64,000 bases of DNA from Streptomyces seoulensis (lineage in GTDB: Bacteria; Actinomycetota; Actinomycetes; Streptomycetales; Streptomycetaceae): the NCBI GenBank assembly GCA_013364255.1, contig CP054936.1, positions 6,032,353-6,096,352 of the forward strand. The letters are read 5' to 3'. The translations under genes were made by a program, and so were the position numbers. Position 1 is the stretch's first letter. Each line of letters starts with the position of its first letter. Below are positions 32,564 to 41,798 of this stretch, in pieces. Under the pieces are notes generated by a model, which worked only from the letters and a program-made list of their open reading frames with translations, searched no databases and was not told the DNA's origin.

Positions 32564-35047
32564 ATGGGACGAGCCGAAGAGAGACGAGCGCGGCAGCGCG
32601 GTGGCCGCCGTGCAGCGCCCAGGAGCTCGTCCGCCACGCCGATGGCCGGCGGCGACGGGTCGGCGGCCGGGAGCCAGGCCACCGGGGGCCGCGCGGCGGC
32701 GCGCCGGGCGGCGACGCGCTCCGGCCGGGCGGGCAAGACCGGGAAGAGCGGCATACGCGCGCTGTTCACCTGGAAGAAGATCCTCGGCACGTTCCTCGGC
32801 GTGTGCCTGCTCGGCATCGGCGCCTTCGTCGTGCTCTACATGATGGTGGACATACCCGAGGGCAACGCCGACGCCCAGCGCCAGAGCAACGTCTACAAGT
32901 ACAGCGACGGCTCGATCCTGGCCCGCGACGGCGAGGTCAACCGGGAGAGCGTGTCCCTGGACAAGGTGCCCGTCGCCGTCCAGCACTGCTTCGTCGCCGC
33001 CGAGAACAAGACCTTCTACCACGACTCCGGCGTGGACCTGAGGGGAACGGCCCGCGGCCTGCTCAACACGGTGTCCGGCAAGGGCACCCAGGGCGGCTCG
33101 ACGATCACCCAGCAGTACGTCAAGAACTTCTACCTCAACCAGGACCAGACCGTCACGCGCAAGCTGAAGGAACTGGTCATCTCGCTGAAGGTGGACCAGA
33201 AGAAGTCCAAGGACGAGATCCTCGCCGGCTACATCAACACCAGCTACTACGGCCGCGGCGCCTACGGCATCCAGGCCGCCGCGCAGGCCTACTACCGCGT
33301 CGACGCGCAGAAGCTGACGGTCCAGCAGGGCGCGTATCTCGCCGCCCTGATGCAGGCGCCCAGCACCTACGACTGGGCGGCCGCCAGTGACAACGGCAAG
33401 CGGCTGGCCAAGGCCCGCTGGAACTACGTGCTGGACAAGATGGTCGAACAGCACTGGCTGGACGCCGGCCAGCGGCGCACCATGACGTTCCCGGTCCCCA
33501 AGGACCCCCGGCCCACCCCCGGGCAGGAGGGCCAGAAGGGCTACCTGATCGCGCTGGCCAACAGCCAGCTCGAACAGAAGCTGATGAAGGACCAGGGCCT
33601 CACCCAGTCCGAGGCGGAGCGCGCGGTCGAGGACCAGGGCTGGACCATCACCCTGAACATCGACAAGAAGCGGCAGGCCGCGCTGGAGGGCGCGGTCAAG
33701 AGCCAGCTGACGAGCAAGCTGGAGCCCAAGCGGCGCAAGGTCGACGGCGACGTCCAGGCCGGCGCCGTCTCCGTCGACCCCAAGACGGGGAAGATCGTCG
33801 CCCTGTACGGCGGCCAGGACTACTTCAAGCACTACTACGACAACGCCACCCGGCGGGACTACCAGCCCGCCTCCACCTTCAAGCCGGTGATCCTCGCCGC
33901 GGCCCTGGACGGCGAGGCCGAGACCCAGGACGGCCAGCCGATCACCGCGACCACCGTCTACGACGGCACCAGCGGCCGGCAGGCCGTCGACCACGGCGCC
34001 AAGGTCGGCTTCGGCCCGCCCAACGAGGACGACCAGAACTACGGCCGGATCACCGTCCAGACGGCGATGAACCAGTCCGTGAACTCCGTCTTCGCCCAGA
34101 TGGGCATCGACGTCGGCATGACCAAGGTGATGAGCGTCGCCGACAAGCTCGGCATGGACACCAAGGGCATGCAGGCGGTCCCCGCGCAGACCCTGGGCTC
34201 CATGGGCGCCAGCCCGCTGGAGATGGCCGGCATCTACGCCACCCTCGACAACCACGGCAAGAAGGTCACCCCGACCATCGTCGAGAAGGCCGAACAGCAG
34301 AGCCGGGGCACGGTCAGGATGGACGACGCGATCGGCGACCAAGTCGTCACCCGGCAGGCCGCCGACACGGTCACCTCGGTGCTGACCGGCGTGGTCGACG
34401 ACGGCACGGCCAAGAAGTCGGTGGCCGACAACCCGCTGCGCGACGGCCAGCAGGTCGCGGGCAAGACGGGCACCTCCGACTGCAACCGCTCGGCCTGGTT
34501 CACCGGCTACACGCCCCAGCTCGTCACCTCGGTCGGCCTGTTCGGCGAGGCGGGCGCCTCCGGCGGCAAGGGCTGCGAGGGCGGCACGGTCAAGAAGGGC
34601 GACCACGTGCCGCTGACCGGCGCGATGGGCGGCGGCCGCGTCAACGGCGGCGGCCCGCCGGCCGCGATCTGGGCCGCGTACACCTTCGGCGTGATGGACG
34701 GCACCAGCAAGTTCGACCTGGACACCACGCAGGGCGCGGCCGTCCAGCCGTCCACCAGCCCGTCCAACAGCCCGTCGCCGAGCCACTCGGCGTCCGAGTC
34801 GCCGAGCAGCCCGCCGCCCTCGCCGTCGAAGTCGCCGAGCGAGTCGCCGTCGAGCCGTCCGCCGAGCAGCCCGCCGGCCAGCCAGAGCTCGTCCCAGGCG
34901 CCGCCCACCCAGTCGTCGTCGGCCCCGCCGCCCGACCCGTCGAACAGCCCCGGCGCCGCCGGCGGCGGCGAGGGCGGCGGCGGCGACCCGTTCGACCCGG
35001 GCGGCGACGGACCGCAGCTCACCGACCGGGAGCACACCACCCGGTGA
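32564..35047 (+). CDS. Class A penicillin-binding protein (glycosyltransferase-transpeptidase)
   Basis: An 827-residue bifunctional peptidoglycan synthase. A basic Arg/Ala/Ser-rich cytoplasmic tail (about 1-70) and one membrane helix (ILGTFLGVCLLGIGAFVVL) precede the GT51 domain (about 110-290; AAENKTFYHDSG with the catalytic Glu, GGSTITQQYVKNFY). The transpeptidase domain (about 370-660) has the active-site STFK (Ser437 in YQPASTFKP), SVN (MNQSVNSVF) and KTG (VAGKTGTSDCN). The C-terminus is a Ser/Pro-rich low-complexity tail (about 730-800) and a Gly/Asp end, typical of Streptomyces PBPs and possibly wall-spanning. ATG 32564 gives the usual MGRAEERRA start. Confidence 0.96.
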   Translation: MGRAEERRARQRGGRRAAPRSSSATPMAGGDGSAAGSQATGGRAAARRAATRSGRAGKTGKSGIRALFTWKKILGTFLGVCLLGIGAFVVLYMMVDIPEGNADAQRQSNVYKYSDGSILARDGEVNRESVSLDKVPVAVQHCFVAAENKTFYHDSGVDLRGTARGLLNTVSGKGTQGGSTITQQYVKNFYLNQDQTVTRKLKELVISLKVDQKKSKDEILAGYINTSYYGRGAYGIQAAAQAYYRVDAQKLTVQQGAYLAALMQAPSTYDWAAASDNGKRLAKARWNYVLDKMVEQHWLDAGQRRTMTFPVPKDPRPTPGQEGQKGYLIALANSQLEQKLMKDQGLTQSEAERAVEDQGWTITLNIDKKRQAALEGAVKSQLTSKLEPKRRKVDGDVQAGAVSVDPKTGKIVALYGGQDYFKHYYDNATRRDYQPASTFKPVILAAALDGEAETQDGQPITATTVYDGTSGRQAVDHGAKVGFGPPNEDDQNYGRITVQTAMNQSVNSVFAQMGIDVGMTKVMSVADKLGMDTKGMQAVPAQTLGSMGASPLEMAGIYATLDNHGKKVTPTIVEKAEQQSRGTVRMDDAIGDQVVTRQAADTVTSVLTGVVDDGTAKKSVADNPLRDGQQVAGKTGTSDCNRSAWFTGYTPQLVTSVGLFGEAGASGGKGCEGGTVKKGDHVPLTGAMGGGRVNGGGPPAAIWAAYTFGVMDGTSKFDLDTTQGAAVQPSTSPSNSPSPSHSASESPSSPPPSPSKSPSESPSSRPPSSPPASQSSSQAPPTQSSSAPPPDPSNSPGAAGGGEGGGGDPFDPGGDGPQLTDREHTTR

Positions 35048-35093
35048 CCGGCGCGCCCCCTCCCGGCAGGGCGGGGGCGCGGCCTCGGAACAG

Positions 35094-35131
35094 GGCGAGG
35101 GGCACACACCGTACGGTGTGTGCCCCTCGCC
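35094..35131. terminator. Perfect 38-bp palindrome between PBP and SpoIIE-phosphatase genes
   Basis: The palindrome is centred on CCGTACGG with no unpaired loop and lies between two convergent stop codons. It most likely acts as a bidirectional terminator. Confidence 0.88.
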
Positions 35132-35161
35132 GCATCCCATGGGCCTGCGTGCGCCGCCGGG

Positions 35162-37342
35162 TCAGCCCCGGTGCAGCTCGAACCAGACCACCTTGCCCGT
35201 GCTCAGCCGGGTCGCGCCCCAGCGCCGGGCCAGCCGGTTCACCAGGTACAGGCCGCGGCCGCCCTCGTCGGTGGCGCGGGCCTGCCGCAGCCGCGGCAGC
35301 TGCGGCACGTCGTCGCCGACCTCGCAGCGCAGCACGTCCGTGCGCAGCAGCCGCAGCGTCACCGGCCGGGAGGCGTAGCGCACCGCGTTGGTGACGACCT
35401 CGCTGACCAGCAGCTCGACGGAGTCCGTCAGCTCCTCCAGACCCCAGCGCGCCAGCGCGCGCCGGGCCAGCCGGCGGGCCTGGCCGGGCGCGGTCTCCTC
35501 CGGGTCCAGGACCCAGTACGCCACGTCGCTCGGCGCGATCCCGTCGAAGCGGGCCGCCAGCAGCGCGATGTCGTCGTCCCGGTCGCCCGGCCCGAGCATG
35601 TCCAGGACCTCGTCGCACAGCGCCTCCAGCGGCGGCGGATGGTCCGGCCCGGTCAGCCGCGCGGTGGCGGCCAGCTTCTCGCGCAGCTGCTCGATGCCGG
35701 TCCACACGTCGCGCAGCCGCGACTCGACCAGGCCGTCGGTGTAGAGCAGCAGCGTGCCGCCGGCCGGCGCGTCCAGCTCCACCGCCTCGAAGTCCACCCC
35801 GCCGACGCCGATCGGCGCGCCCGGCGGCACCTTCAGCACCTCGGCCCGGCCGCCCAGGTGCAGCAGCACCGGCGGCGGATGCCCGGCGTTGGCGATGGTG
35901 ATGCGGTGCGAGACCGGGTCGTAGACGGCGTACAGACAGGTCGCCATGCGGTCGGTGCCCAGGCGCTGCGCCTGCTCGTCCAGGTGGTGCAGCACCTCCT
36001 GCGGAGGCAGGTCGAGACCGGCCAGGGTCTGCGCGGTGGTGCGCAGCTGGCCCATGATCGCCGCCGAGGTCATGGAGTGGCCCATCACGTCGCCGACGAC
36101 CAGGGCGACCCGGCTGCCGGGCAGCGGGATCGCGTCGTACCAGTCGCCGCCCACCCGCGCGGTCTGCGCGGCCGGCAGATAGCGGGAGGCCAGCCGCACC
36201 CCGGTGGGGCGGGGCAGGGTCTCGGGCAGCATGGTGCGCTGGAGCTCGTCGGCGATGTACGCCTCCCGGCCGTACAGCATCGCCTTGTCGATGCCGAGCG
36301 CGCTGTGCGTGGCGAGCTGGGCGGCGACCAGGAGGTCGTCGGTCTCGAACGCCGGCCGCTCGGGGCGGCGCAGGAACAGCGCGGCGCCGATCACCCGGCG
36401 CCTGCCGCGCAGCGGGGCGAGGACGGCGCGCTGCCCGCCGGGTACCGCCAGCTCGGAGTCCTCGCCGAGCAGCTCGGTCAGCGCGGCGCGCGCGGAGGGC
36501 ACGTCGGTGAAGACCGGCCGGACGCCGCGCAGCACCTCGCCGAGCGCGCTGCCGGGCCGCACCTCGCACAGCTCGTTGGTGACGTTGGACAGCTCGGCCG
36601 GCTGCTCGGGCGCCGGGACCGGCATGAACCCGATCTCGGTGTCCCGCTCGGTCGGTATCCGGTCGGTGCGGCGCAGCCGCAGCACCAGCGGGCCCACCGG
36701 CCGCTCGTCGCCCACCGGCAGCGGCTCGCGCAGGTACACGAGGATGGCGTCGGAGAACGTCGGCACGGTCGCCCGGCACAGCCCCATGACGATCTCGTCG
36801 AGGTCCATGCCGCGCGCGATGCGCCGGGTCGCCGCGCCCACGAACCGCAGCCGGTCCCCGTCGCGCCGCATCGGCAGCGGACGGCCGGCCGGCGCCGCCT
36901 GCCCGGTACGCCGCTCCTGGCCGCCGGGGCCGCGCCGCTCGGCGGCCTCGGCCGTGCCCGTCGGCCCGAGCGGACCGGAACCCTGGGCGGCGCCCGTGCC
37001 GCCGGCGCCCCGGTCGCCCGGTTCGGGCTGGGCCGGGATGCCGTCGGGGGCGGGCCGCGGCCGGTGCGCGCCGGGTTCGGCGGCCGCCGGCTGCGCGTGC
37101 TCGTACCCGGCGGAGGAGCCCGCCTCGCCCCCGCGGGGCGCGTTCGCCCCCGCGCCGCGCGCCGGCTCGCCCGCCGCGCCCGGGGCCGCGGACCGGGGCG
37201 CGCCGTCCGGGCAGGGCTGCAGCGGTAACGCCTGCGGCGGCTGCGGGGTACGCGGGAGCGCCCCGCGGGCGTCCGCGGGGTCGACGCCCGGCTGGGGGCG
37301 TTCGAAGGAGGTCGGCTGTTCCGTCACGCGTGTCGAATCCAT
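35162..37342 (-). CDS. SpoIIE-type serine phosphatase with GAF and RsbW-like kinase domains
   Basis: A 726-residue protein. The Pro/Gly/Ala-rich N-terminus (about 1-170) looks disordered. A GAF-like region (about 175-335) follows, then a PPM/SpoIIE phosphatase (about 350-575; GGDWYDAIPLPGSRVALVVG, DVMGHSMTSAA, LLLYTDGLVESR, DRDDDIALLAA), whose metal-binding Asp residues are present. An HATPase of the RsbW type (about 590-726; LLVSEVVTNAVRYASRP, then GRGLYLVNRLA) completes it. It would both dephosphorylate and phosphorylate anti-anti-sigma factors, controlling stress sigma factors through partner switching. No cognate anti-anti-sigma gene lies nearby. Confidence 0.94.
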   Translation of the reverse strand: MDSTRVTEQPTSFERPQPGVDPADARGALPRTPQPPQALPLQPCPDGAPRSAAPGAAGEPARGAGANAPRGGEAGSSAGYEHAQPAAAEPGAHRPRPAPDGIPAQPEPGDRGAGGTGAAQGSGPLGPTGTAEAAERRGPGGQERRTGQAAPAGRPLPMRRDGDRLRFVGAATRRIARGMDLDEIVMGLCRATVPTFSDAILVYLREPLPVGDERPVGPLVLRLRRTDRIPTERDTEIGFMPVPAPEQPAELSNVTNELCEVRPGSALGEVLRGVRPVFTDVPSARAALTELLGEDSELAVPGGQRAVLAPLRGRRRVIGAALFLRRPERPAFETDDLLVAAQLATHSALGIDKAMLYGREAYIADELQRTMLPETLPRPTGVRLASRYLPAAQTARVGGDWYDAIPLPGSRVALVVGDVMGHSMTSAAIMGQLRTTAQTLAGLDLPPQEVLHHLDEQAQRLGTDRMATCLYAVYDPVSHRITIANAGHPPPVLLHLGGRAEVLKVPPGAPIGVGGVDFEAVELDAPAGGTLLLYTDGLVESRLRDVWTGIEQLREKLAATARLTGPDHPPPLEALCDEVLDMLGPGDRDDDIALLAARFDGIAPSDVAYWVLDPEETAPGQARRLARRALARWGLEELTDSVELLVSEVVTNAVRYASRPVTLRLLRTDVLRCEVGDDVPQLPRLRQARATDEGGRGLYLVNRLARRWGATRLSTGKVVWFELHRG

Positions 37343-37646
37343 CCGTCCGGGGCTGCGCGCCGGGCGCGCAGTTGGTCCCGCCGAAGACCCGATACCCGGA
37401 ATACCTGTCCCGGATGCGGATTTCCGGCGTGGTCAGAGGCTGTTCCTGTGCCACCGGCGGGTCCTTCGCGGCCCGCACGGGTCATGCCCTGGTACCCCTC
37501 GCTCACGTCCTGCCGCCCCTCGGTGACGTTCGGTCAGACCCGGCACGTGCGCCGGGAGTTGCTCCGGCCCCCGCGCCTCCCTGCGCCTCCCTGCGCCCTT
37601 GCGGAGGACGATCCTACGGTTGCCGCCCGGGGGCGCATCAAGGGTC
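37343..37646. other. Spacer between SpoIIE-phosphatase and DUF402 genes
   Basis: About 300 bp with no supportable gene. It should contain the promoter of the phosphatase gene (minus strand), but no clear hexamer pair or repeat was evident. Confidence 0.4.
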
Positions 37647-38342
37647 TCATGAGGACACGTGCGCGGGGGTACGGTCCCAGTCCTCCGGCAGCGACGGTAC
37701 CGTCCAGGCGGGGTCCGGGCGCCAGTGCTGCCAGTCCTCGCAGAACGGCGGCCCCCACGCGCGGATCACCTCCACCGCGGCCCGTCCGGCGGCCCGCACC
37801 CGCTCGGCCAGGGCCGCGTCCACCAGGCCGTCGCGCTGCGCCTGGGCGAACTCGTCCTCGTCGCGCCAGTCCCAGCCGCGGTCCTCCTGCACGGTGATGT
37901 CCAGGAAGTGGTCCACGGAGTCCACCCCGCCCGCCCAGCGGACGAGGGGCTCCTCCAGGTTCACGTACCAGTTCTTGAACCGCCAGCCCGGCTCCCAGAA
38001 CAGCCACACCGACCACGGCTGGCCCGGCCGGGCCAGCTTCAGCACACCGGTGCCGAACCAGCGGTCGCGCCGCACGGCGCGCGGCTTGGTATAGCGGGAG
38101 GCGAGCGGTTCCAGGTGCACCGGAGTGCCGTCGGCGAGCACCGGTCTGACGCACTCGGTGCCGGGCGCCATCCACACCGCCAGCAGGTCCGCGTCGTCGC
38201 GCACGACGGTCACCGGCCGGGCGATGTGGAAGCCGGCGCCGCCGTTCTCCCGGTACCGCCACAGGATCGGGGTCCCCGGGGCCCAGTGGCCCGTCGTCGC
38301 ACCGCCCGCCGTCACGCGTCTCACCGCTCCGTCGTCTGCCAT
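37647..38342 (-). CDS. DUF402 (FomD-like) protein
   Basis: 231 residues with the DUF402 core: VWLFWEPGWRFKNWYVNLEE, then the acidic metal-binding stretch GVDSVDHFLDITVQEDRGWD and WRDEDEFAQAQRDGLVD. DUF402 proteins (FomD, SA1684-type) are nucleoside-diphosphate or nucleotide-ester phosphatases that use this Asp/Glu cluster with divalent metal. The exact substrate cannot be read from sequence. ATG 38342 follows TAATAT at a spacing of six, so it is probably translated from a leaderless mRNA. Confidence 0.88.
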   Translation of the reverse strand: MADDGAVRRVTAGGATTGHWAPGTPILWRYRENGGAGFHIARPVTVVRDDADLLAVWMAPGTECVRPVLADGTPVHLEPLASRYTKPRAVRRDRWFGTGVLKLARPGQPWSVWLFWEPGWRFKNWYVNLEEPLVRWAGGVDSVDHFLDITVQEDRGWDWRDEDEFAQAQRDGLVDAALAERVRAAGRAAVEVIRAWGPPFCEDWQHWRPDPAWTVPSLPEDWDRTPAHVSS

Positions 38343-38348
38343 GGACAG

Positions 38349-38354
38349 ATATTA
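38349..38354 (-). promoter_or_regulatory. -10-like TAATAT, leaderless spacing for DUF402 gene
   Basis: On the minus strand TAATAT ends six bases before ATG 38342, which fits the leaderless pattern seen elsewhere in the window and is the best match to the consensus among them. Confidence 0.6.
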
Positions 38355-38413
38355 GGTGTCATGGCCATACGACGCTGCGGTGAGCGTCATGGTTCACGTC
38401 CGGGACACATCGG

Positions 38414-39799
38414 TCACGGACGCGTCATCCGCAGGACGTCCAGGGCCTCGTCGAGCTGTTCGGCCGTCAGGTCGCCGCGCTCCACGTAGCCCTCCTCCTC
38501 GACCACCTGACGGATCGTCTTCTGCTCGGCGATCGCCTTCTTGGCGACCTTCGCGGCCTGCTCGTACCCGATGTACTTGTTCAGCGGGGTGACGACGGAC
38601 GGGGAGGACTCGGCGTACTCGCGGGCCCGTTCGCGGTGGGCGACGATCCCGTCGACGGTCCGGTCGGCCAGCAGCCGGGTGACGTTGGCGAGCAGCCGGA
38701 TGGACTCCAGGACGTTCTTGGCGATGACCGGGAGCATCACGTTCAGCTCGAAGTTGCCGGCGGCGCCCGCGGTGGCCACGGTCGCGTCGTTGCCGACGAC
38801 CTGCGCGGCGACCATCAGCACGGCCTCGGGGATCACCGGGTTGACCTTGCCGGGCATGATCGAGGAGCCGGGCTGGAGGTCGGGCAGGGAGATCTCGGCG
38901 AGCCCGGTGCGCGGGCCCGAGGACATCCAGCGCAGATCGTTGGCGATCTTCGTCAGCCCGACGGCGATGGTGCGCAGCTGCCCGCTGGTCTCCACGATGC
39001 CGTCCCGGGCGCCCTGCGCCTCGAAGTGGTCGCGGGCCTCGGTCAGCGGCAGCCCGGTGGTGCGGGCCACCTCCTCGATGACGGCGGCGGAGAAACCGGG
39101 CGGCGTGTTGATGCCGGTGCCCACGGCGGTGCCGCCCAGCGGCAGTTCGGCCAGCCGCGGCAGGGAGGCGGTGAGCCGCTCGACGCCGTAGCGCACCTGC
39201 GCCGCGTACCCGCCGAACTCCTGGCCCAGGGTGACGGGCGTGGCGTCCATCAGGTGGGTGCGCCCGGACTTCACCACGTCTGCGAACTCCTCGGCCTTGC
39301 GGGCGAGGGCGTCGGCCAGGTGGTCCAGGGCGGGGATCAGGTCGTGGGTGACGGCGGCGGTGGCGGCGATGTGGATCGAGGACGGGAAGACGTCGTTGGA
39401 GGACTGGGAGGCGTTGACGTGGTCGTTGGGGTGCACGTCGCGCCCGAGCCGCTCGCTCGCGAGGGTGGCGATGACCTCGTTGGCGTTCATGTTGGACGAC
39501 GTGCCCGAGCCGGTCTGGAACACGTCCACGGGGAAGTGCGCGTCCCACGTGCCCTCGGCGACCTCGTCCGCGGCCGACCGGATCGCCCCGGCGACGTCCT
39601 CGTCCAGTACGCCGAGTTCGGCGTTGACCTTCGCGGCGGCGCCCTTGATCCGGGCCAGCGCCTCGATGTGGGCGCGCTCGATGCGCTGCCCGGAGACGGG
39701 GAAGTTCGCCACGGCGCGCTGCGTCTGCGCGCGCCACTTGGCGTCGGCGGGCACCTCGACCTCGCCCATGGAGTCGTGCTCGATACGGTATTCGGTCAT
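38414..39799 (-). CDS. fumC: Class II fumarate hydratase
   Basis: A 461-residue iron-independent fumarase of the TCA cycle that interconverts fumarate and malate. The aspartase/fumarase signature GSSIMPGKVNPVIPE is intact. The other conserved regions are also present: TGSGTSSNMNANEV, NASQSSNDVFPSSIH and SGRTHLMDATPVTLGQE. The ATG at 39799 gives the usual start MTEYRIEHD; the preceding RBS is weak. A separate class I enzyme is encoded directly upstream, with a strong hairpin terminator between them, so the two are probably expressed independently. Confidence 0.97.
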   Translation of the reverse strand: MTEYRIEHDSMGEVEVPADAKWRAQTQRAVANFPVSGQRIERAHIEALARIKGAAAKVNAELGVLDEDVAGAIRSAADEVAEGTWDAHFPVDVFQTGSGTSSNMNANEVIATLASERLGRDVHPNDHVNASQSSNDVFPSSIHIAATAAVTHDLIPALDHLADALARKAEEFADVVKSGRTHLMDATPVTLGQEFGGYAAQVRYGVERLTASLPRLAELPLGGTAVGTGINTPPGFSAAVIEEVARTTGLPLTEARDHFEAQGARDGIVETSGQLRTIAVGLTKIANDLRWMSSGPRTGLAEISLPDLQPGSSIMPGKVNPVIPEAVLMVAAQVVGNDATVATAGAAGNFELNVMLPVIAKNVLESIRLLANVTRLLADRTVDGIVAHRERAREYAESSPSVVTPLNKYIGYEQAAKVAKKAIAEQKTIRQVVEEEGYVERGDLTAEQLDEALDVLRMTRP

Positions 39800-39852
39800 A
39801 ACCGGTACAGCGTGTGAGCGGACCCGAATGTTCCGGCGCTGGGCCGAACGGG

Positions 39853-39880
39853 CGGAGCCCCCGGTGGTCCGGGGGCTCCG
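39853..39880 (-). terminator. Hairpin terminator after the class I fumarase gene
   Basis: Perfect 12-bp arms (CGGAGCCCCCGG/CCGGGGGCTCCG) with a TGGT loop, 45 bp past the class I fumarase stop and 54 bp before the fumC start on the minus strand. Confidence 0.85.
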
Positions 39881-39924
39881 TGGGCGTGCGGACGCGCGGG
39901 GCACGCGGGGCGCGCGGGCGCGGG

Positions 39925-41595
39925 TCAGGCCAGGCCGGGGCCGCGCACCGGGATGCTGGTGAACGTCGGCTGCGGGGCCGGGTCCTGGAAGAAGTCGTTG
40001 CCCTTGTCGTCGACCACGATGAAGGCCGGGAAGTCCTCCACCTCGATCTTCCAGACGGCCTCCATGCCCAGCTCCTCGTACTCCAGGACCTCGACCTTCT
40101 TGATGCAGTCCTGGGCCAGGCGCGCCGCCGGGCCGCCGATGGAGCCGAGGTAGAAGCCGCCGTGCGCGTGGCAGGCGTCGGTGACCTGCTTGCTGCGGTT
40201 GCCCTTGGCCAGCATCACCTTGGAGCCGCCCGCCGCCTGGAACTGCGCCACGTAGGAGTCCATGCGGCCGGCCGTGGTCGGGCCGAAGGAACCGGAGGCG
40301 TAGCCCTCGGGGGTCTTGGCCGGGCCGGCGTAGTAGACCGGGTGGTCCTTGAGGTACTGGGGCATGCCCTCGCCCGCGTCCAGCCGCTCCTTGATCTTGG
40401 CGTGCGCGATGTCGCGGGCCACGACCAGCGGGCCGGTCAGCGAAAGCCGGGTCTTGACCGGGTACTTGGCCAGCTCGGCGAGGACGTCGTCCATGGGCTG
40501 GTTCAGGTCGATCTTCACGACGTCGCCGGACTCGTCCAGGTGCGCGTCGGTCGTCTCCGGCAGGAAGCGCGCCGGGTCGGTCTCCAGCTGCTCCAGGAAC
40601 ACGCCCTCCGCGGTGATCTTGGCGACCGCCTGGCGGTCGGCCGAGCAGGAGACGGCGATGGCGACCGGGCAGGACGCGCCGTGCCGGGGCAGCCGGATCA
40701 CCCGGACGTCGTGGCAGAAGTACTTGCCGCCGAACTGGGCGCCGATGCCGATCCTCTGGGTCAGCTCGAAGACCTTCTCCTCCAGCTCCTCGTCCCGGAA
40801 GCCGTGGCCGAGCGGCGAGCCCTCGGTGGGCGCGTTGTCCAGGTAGTGCGCGGAGGCGTACTTGGCGGTCTTCAGCGCGTACTCGGCGGAGGTGCCGCCG
40901 ACCACGATCGCCAGGTGGTACGGCGGGCAGGCGGCCGTGCCCAGCGAACGGATCTTCTCCTCCAGGAACTTCATCATGGAGGACTCGTTCAGGACGGCCT
41001 TGGTCTCCTGGTACAGGAACGACTTGTTGGCGCTGCCGCCGCCCTTGGCCATGAACAGGAACTTGTAGGCGCCGCCGTCGGCGGCGTACAGCTCGATCTG
41101 CGCCGGCAGGTTGGAGCCGGTGTTCTTCTCCTCCCACATGGTCAGCGGGGCCATCTGGGAGTAGCGCAGGTTGAGCTTGGTGTACGCGTCGAAGATGCCG
41201 TGCGAGAGGGCCTTCTCGTCCTGGCCCTCGGTCAGCACGTTCTGCCCGCGCTTGCCCATGACGATCGCCGTGCCGGTGTCCTGGCACATGGGCAGCACGC
41301 CGGCCGCGGCGATGTTGGCGTTCTTCAGCAGGTCCAGGGCCACGAACTTGTCGTTGGAGCTGGCCTCCGGGTCGTCGATGATGCGGCGCAGCTGGGCGAG
41401 GTGGGCCGGGCGCAGGTAGTGCTGGATGTCGTGGATCGCCTCCTCGGCGAGCCTGCGCAGCGCCTGGGGCTCGACCTTGAGGAACGTACGCCCGTCGGGC
41501 CCCTCGACGGTGGCGACGCCCTCGGACGTCACCAGCCGGTACGGGGTGGTGTCCTCACCCTGGGGGAGCAGATCGGTGTACGCGAACTCAGGCAT
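39925..41595 (-). CDS. fumA: Class I (Fe-S) fumarate hydratase
   Basis: A 556-residue iron-sulfur fumarase combining the alpha and beta parts in one chain. Cysteines that should bind the 4Fe-4S cluster appear in VLPMCQDTGTA, GTAACPPYHLAIVVGG and HGASCPVAIAVSCSADR. The C-terminal part has the conserved GPTTAGRMDSYV and KGNRSKQVTDACHAHGGFYL stretches. ATG 41595 (MPEFAYTDLL) is chosen with GAGGAA about ten bases upstream; a longer in-frame extension has no family similarity. This oxygen-sensitive enzyme next to the stable class II enzyme gives the cell two fumarases with different iron and oxygen requirements. Confidence 0.96.
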   Translation of the reverse strand: MPEFAYTDLLPQGEDTTPYRLVTSEGVATVEGPDGRTFLKVEPQALRRLAEEAIHDIQHYLRPAHLAQLRRIIDDPEASSNDKFVALDLLKNANIAAAGVLPMCQDTGTAIVMGKRGQNVLTEGQDEKALSHGIFDAYTKLNLRYSQMAPLTMWEEKNTGSNLPAQIELYAADGGAYKFLFMAKGGGSANKSFLYQETKAVLNESSMMKFLEEKIRSLGTAACPPYHLAIVVGGTSAEYALKTAKYASAHYLDNAPTEGSPLGHGFRDEELEEKVFELTQRIGIGAQFGGKYFCHDVRVIRLPRHGASCPVAIAVSCSADRQAVAKITAEGVFLEQLETDPARFLPETTDAHLDESGDVVKIDLNQPMDDVLAELAKYPVKTRLSLTGPLVVARDIAHAKIKERLDAGEGMPQYLKDHPVYYAGPAKTPEGYASGSFGPTTAGRMDSYVAQFQAAGGSKVMLAKGNRSKQVTDACHAHGGFYLGSIGGPAARLAQDCIKKVEVLEYEELGMEAVWKIEVEDFPAFIVVDDKGNDFFQDPAPQPTFTSIPVRGPGLA

Positions 41596-41786
41596 CTTCG
41601 CCCATTCCTCACTCGGCAGACGGCTGCCCGCCTGATGTCGGCGGGCACCGACCAGCGTAGGACCTGCCCATGGCGGCGGACTTGTGAGGTCGGGCTCACT
41701 GCCGCGCGCCCGGCGCCGCGGGGGAGCGCGGCGACGGTTTTCCACCGGGTGGCGACAGGGGGTAGTCGCGATCTATCGCGTTTCGG

Positions 41787-41792
41787 TACGCT
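41787..41792 (+). promoter_or_regulatory. -10-like TACGCT, leaderless spacing for DUF1707 gene
   Basis: TACGCT ends six bases before GTG 41799, and no Shine-Dalgarno is present. Confidence 0.55.
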
Positions 41793-41798
41793 GCTGCC

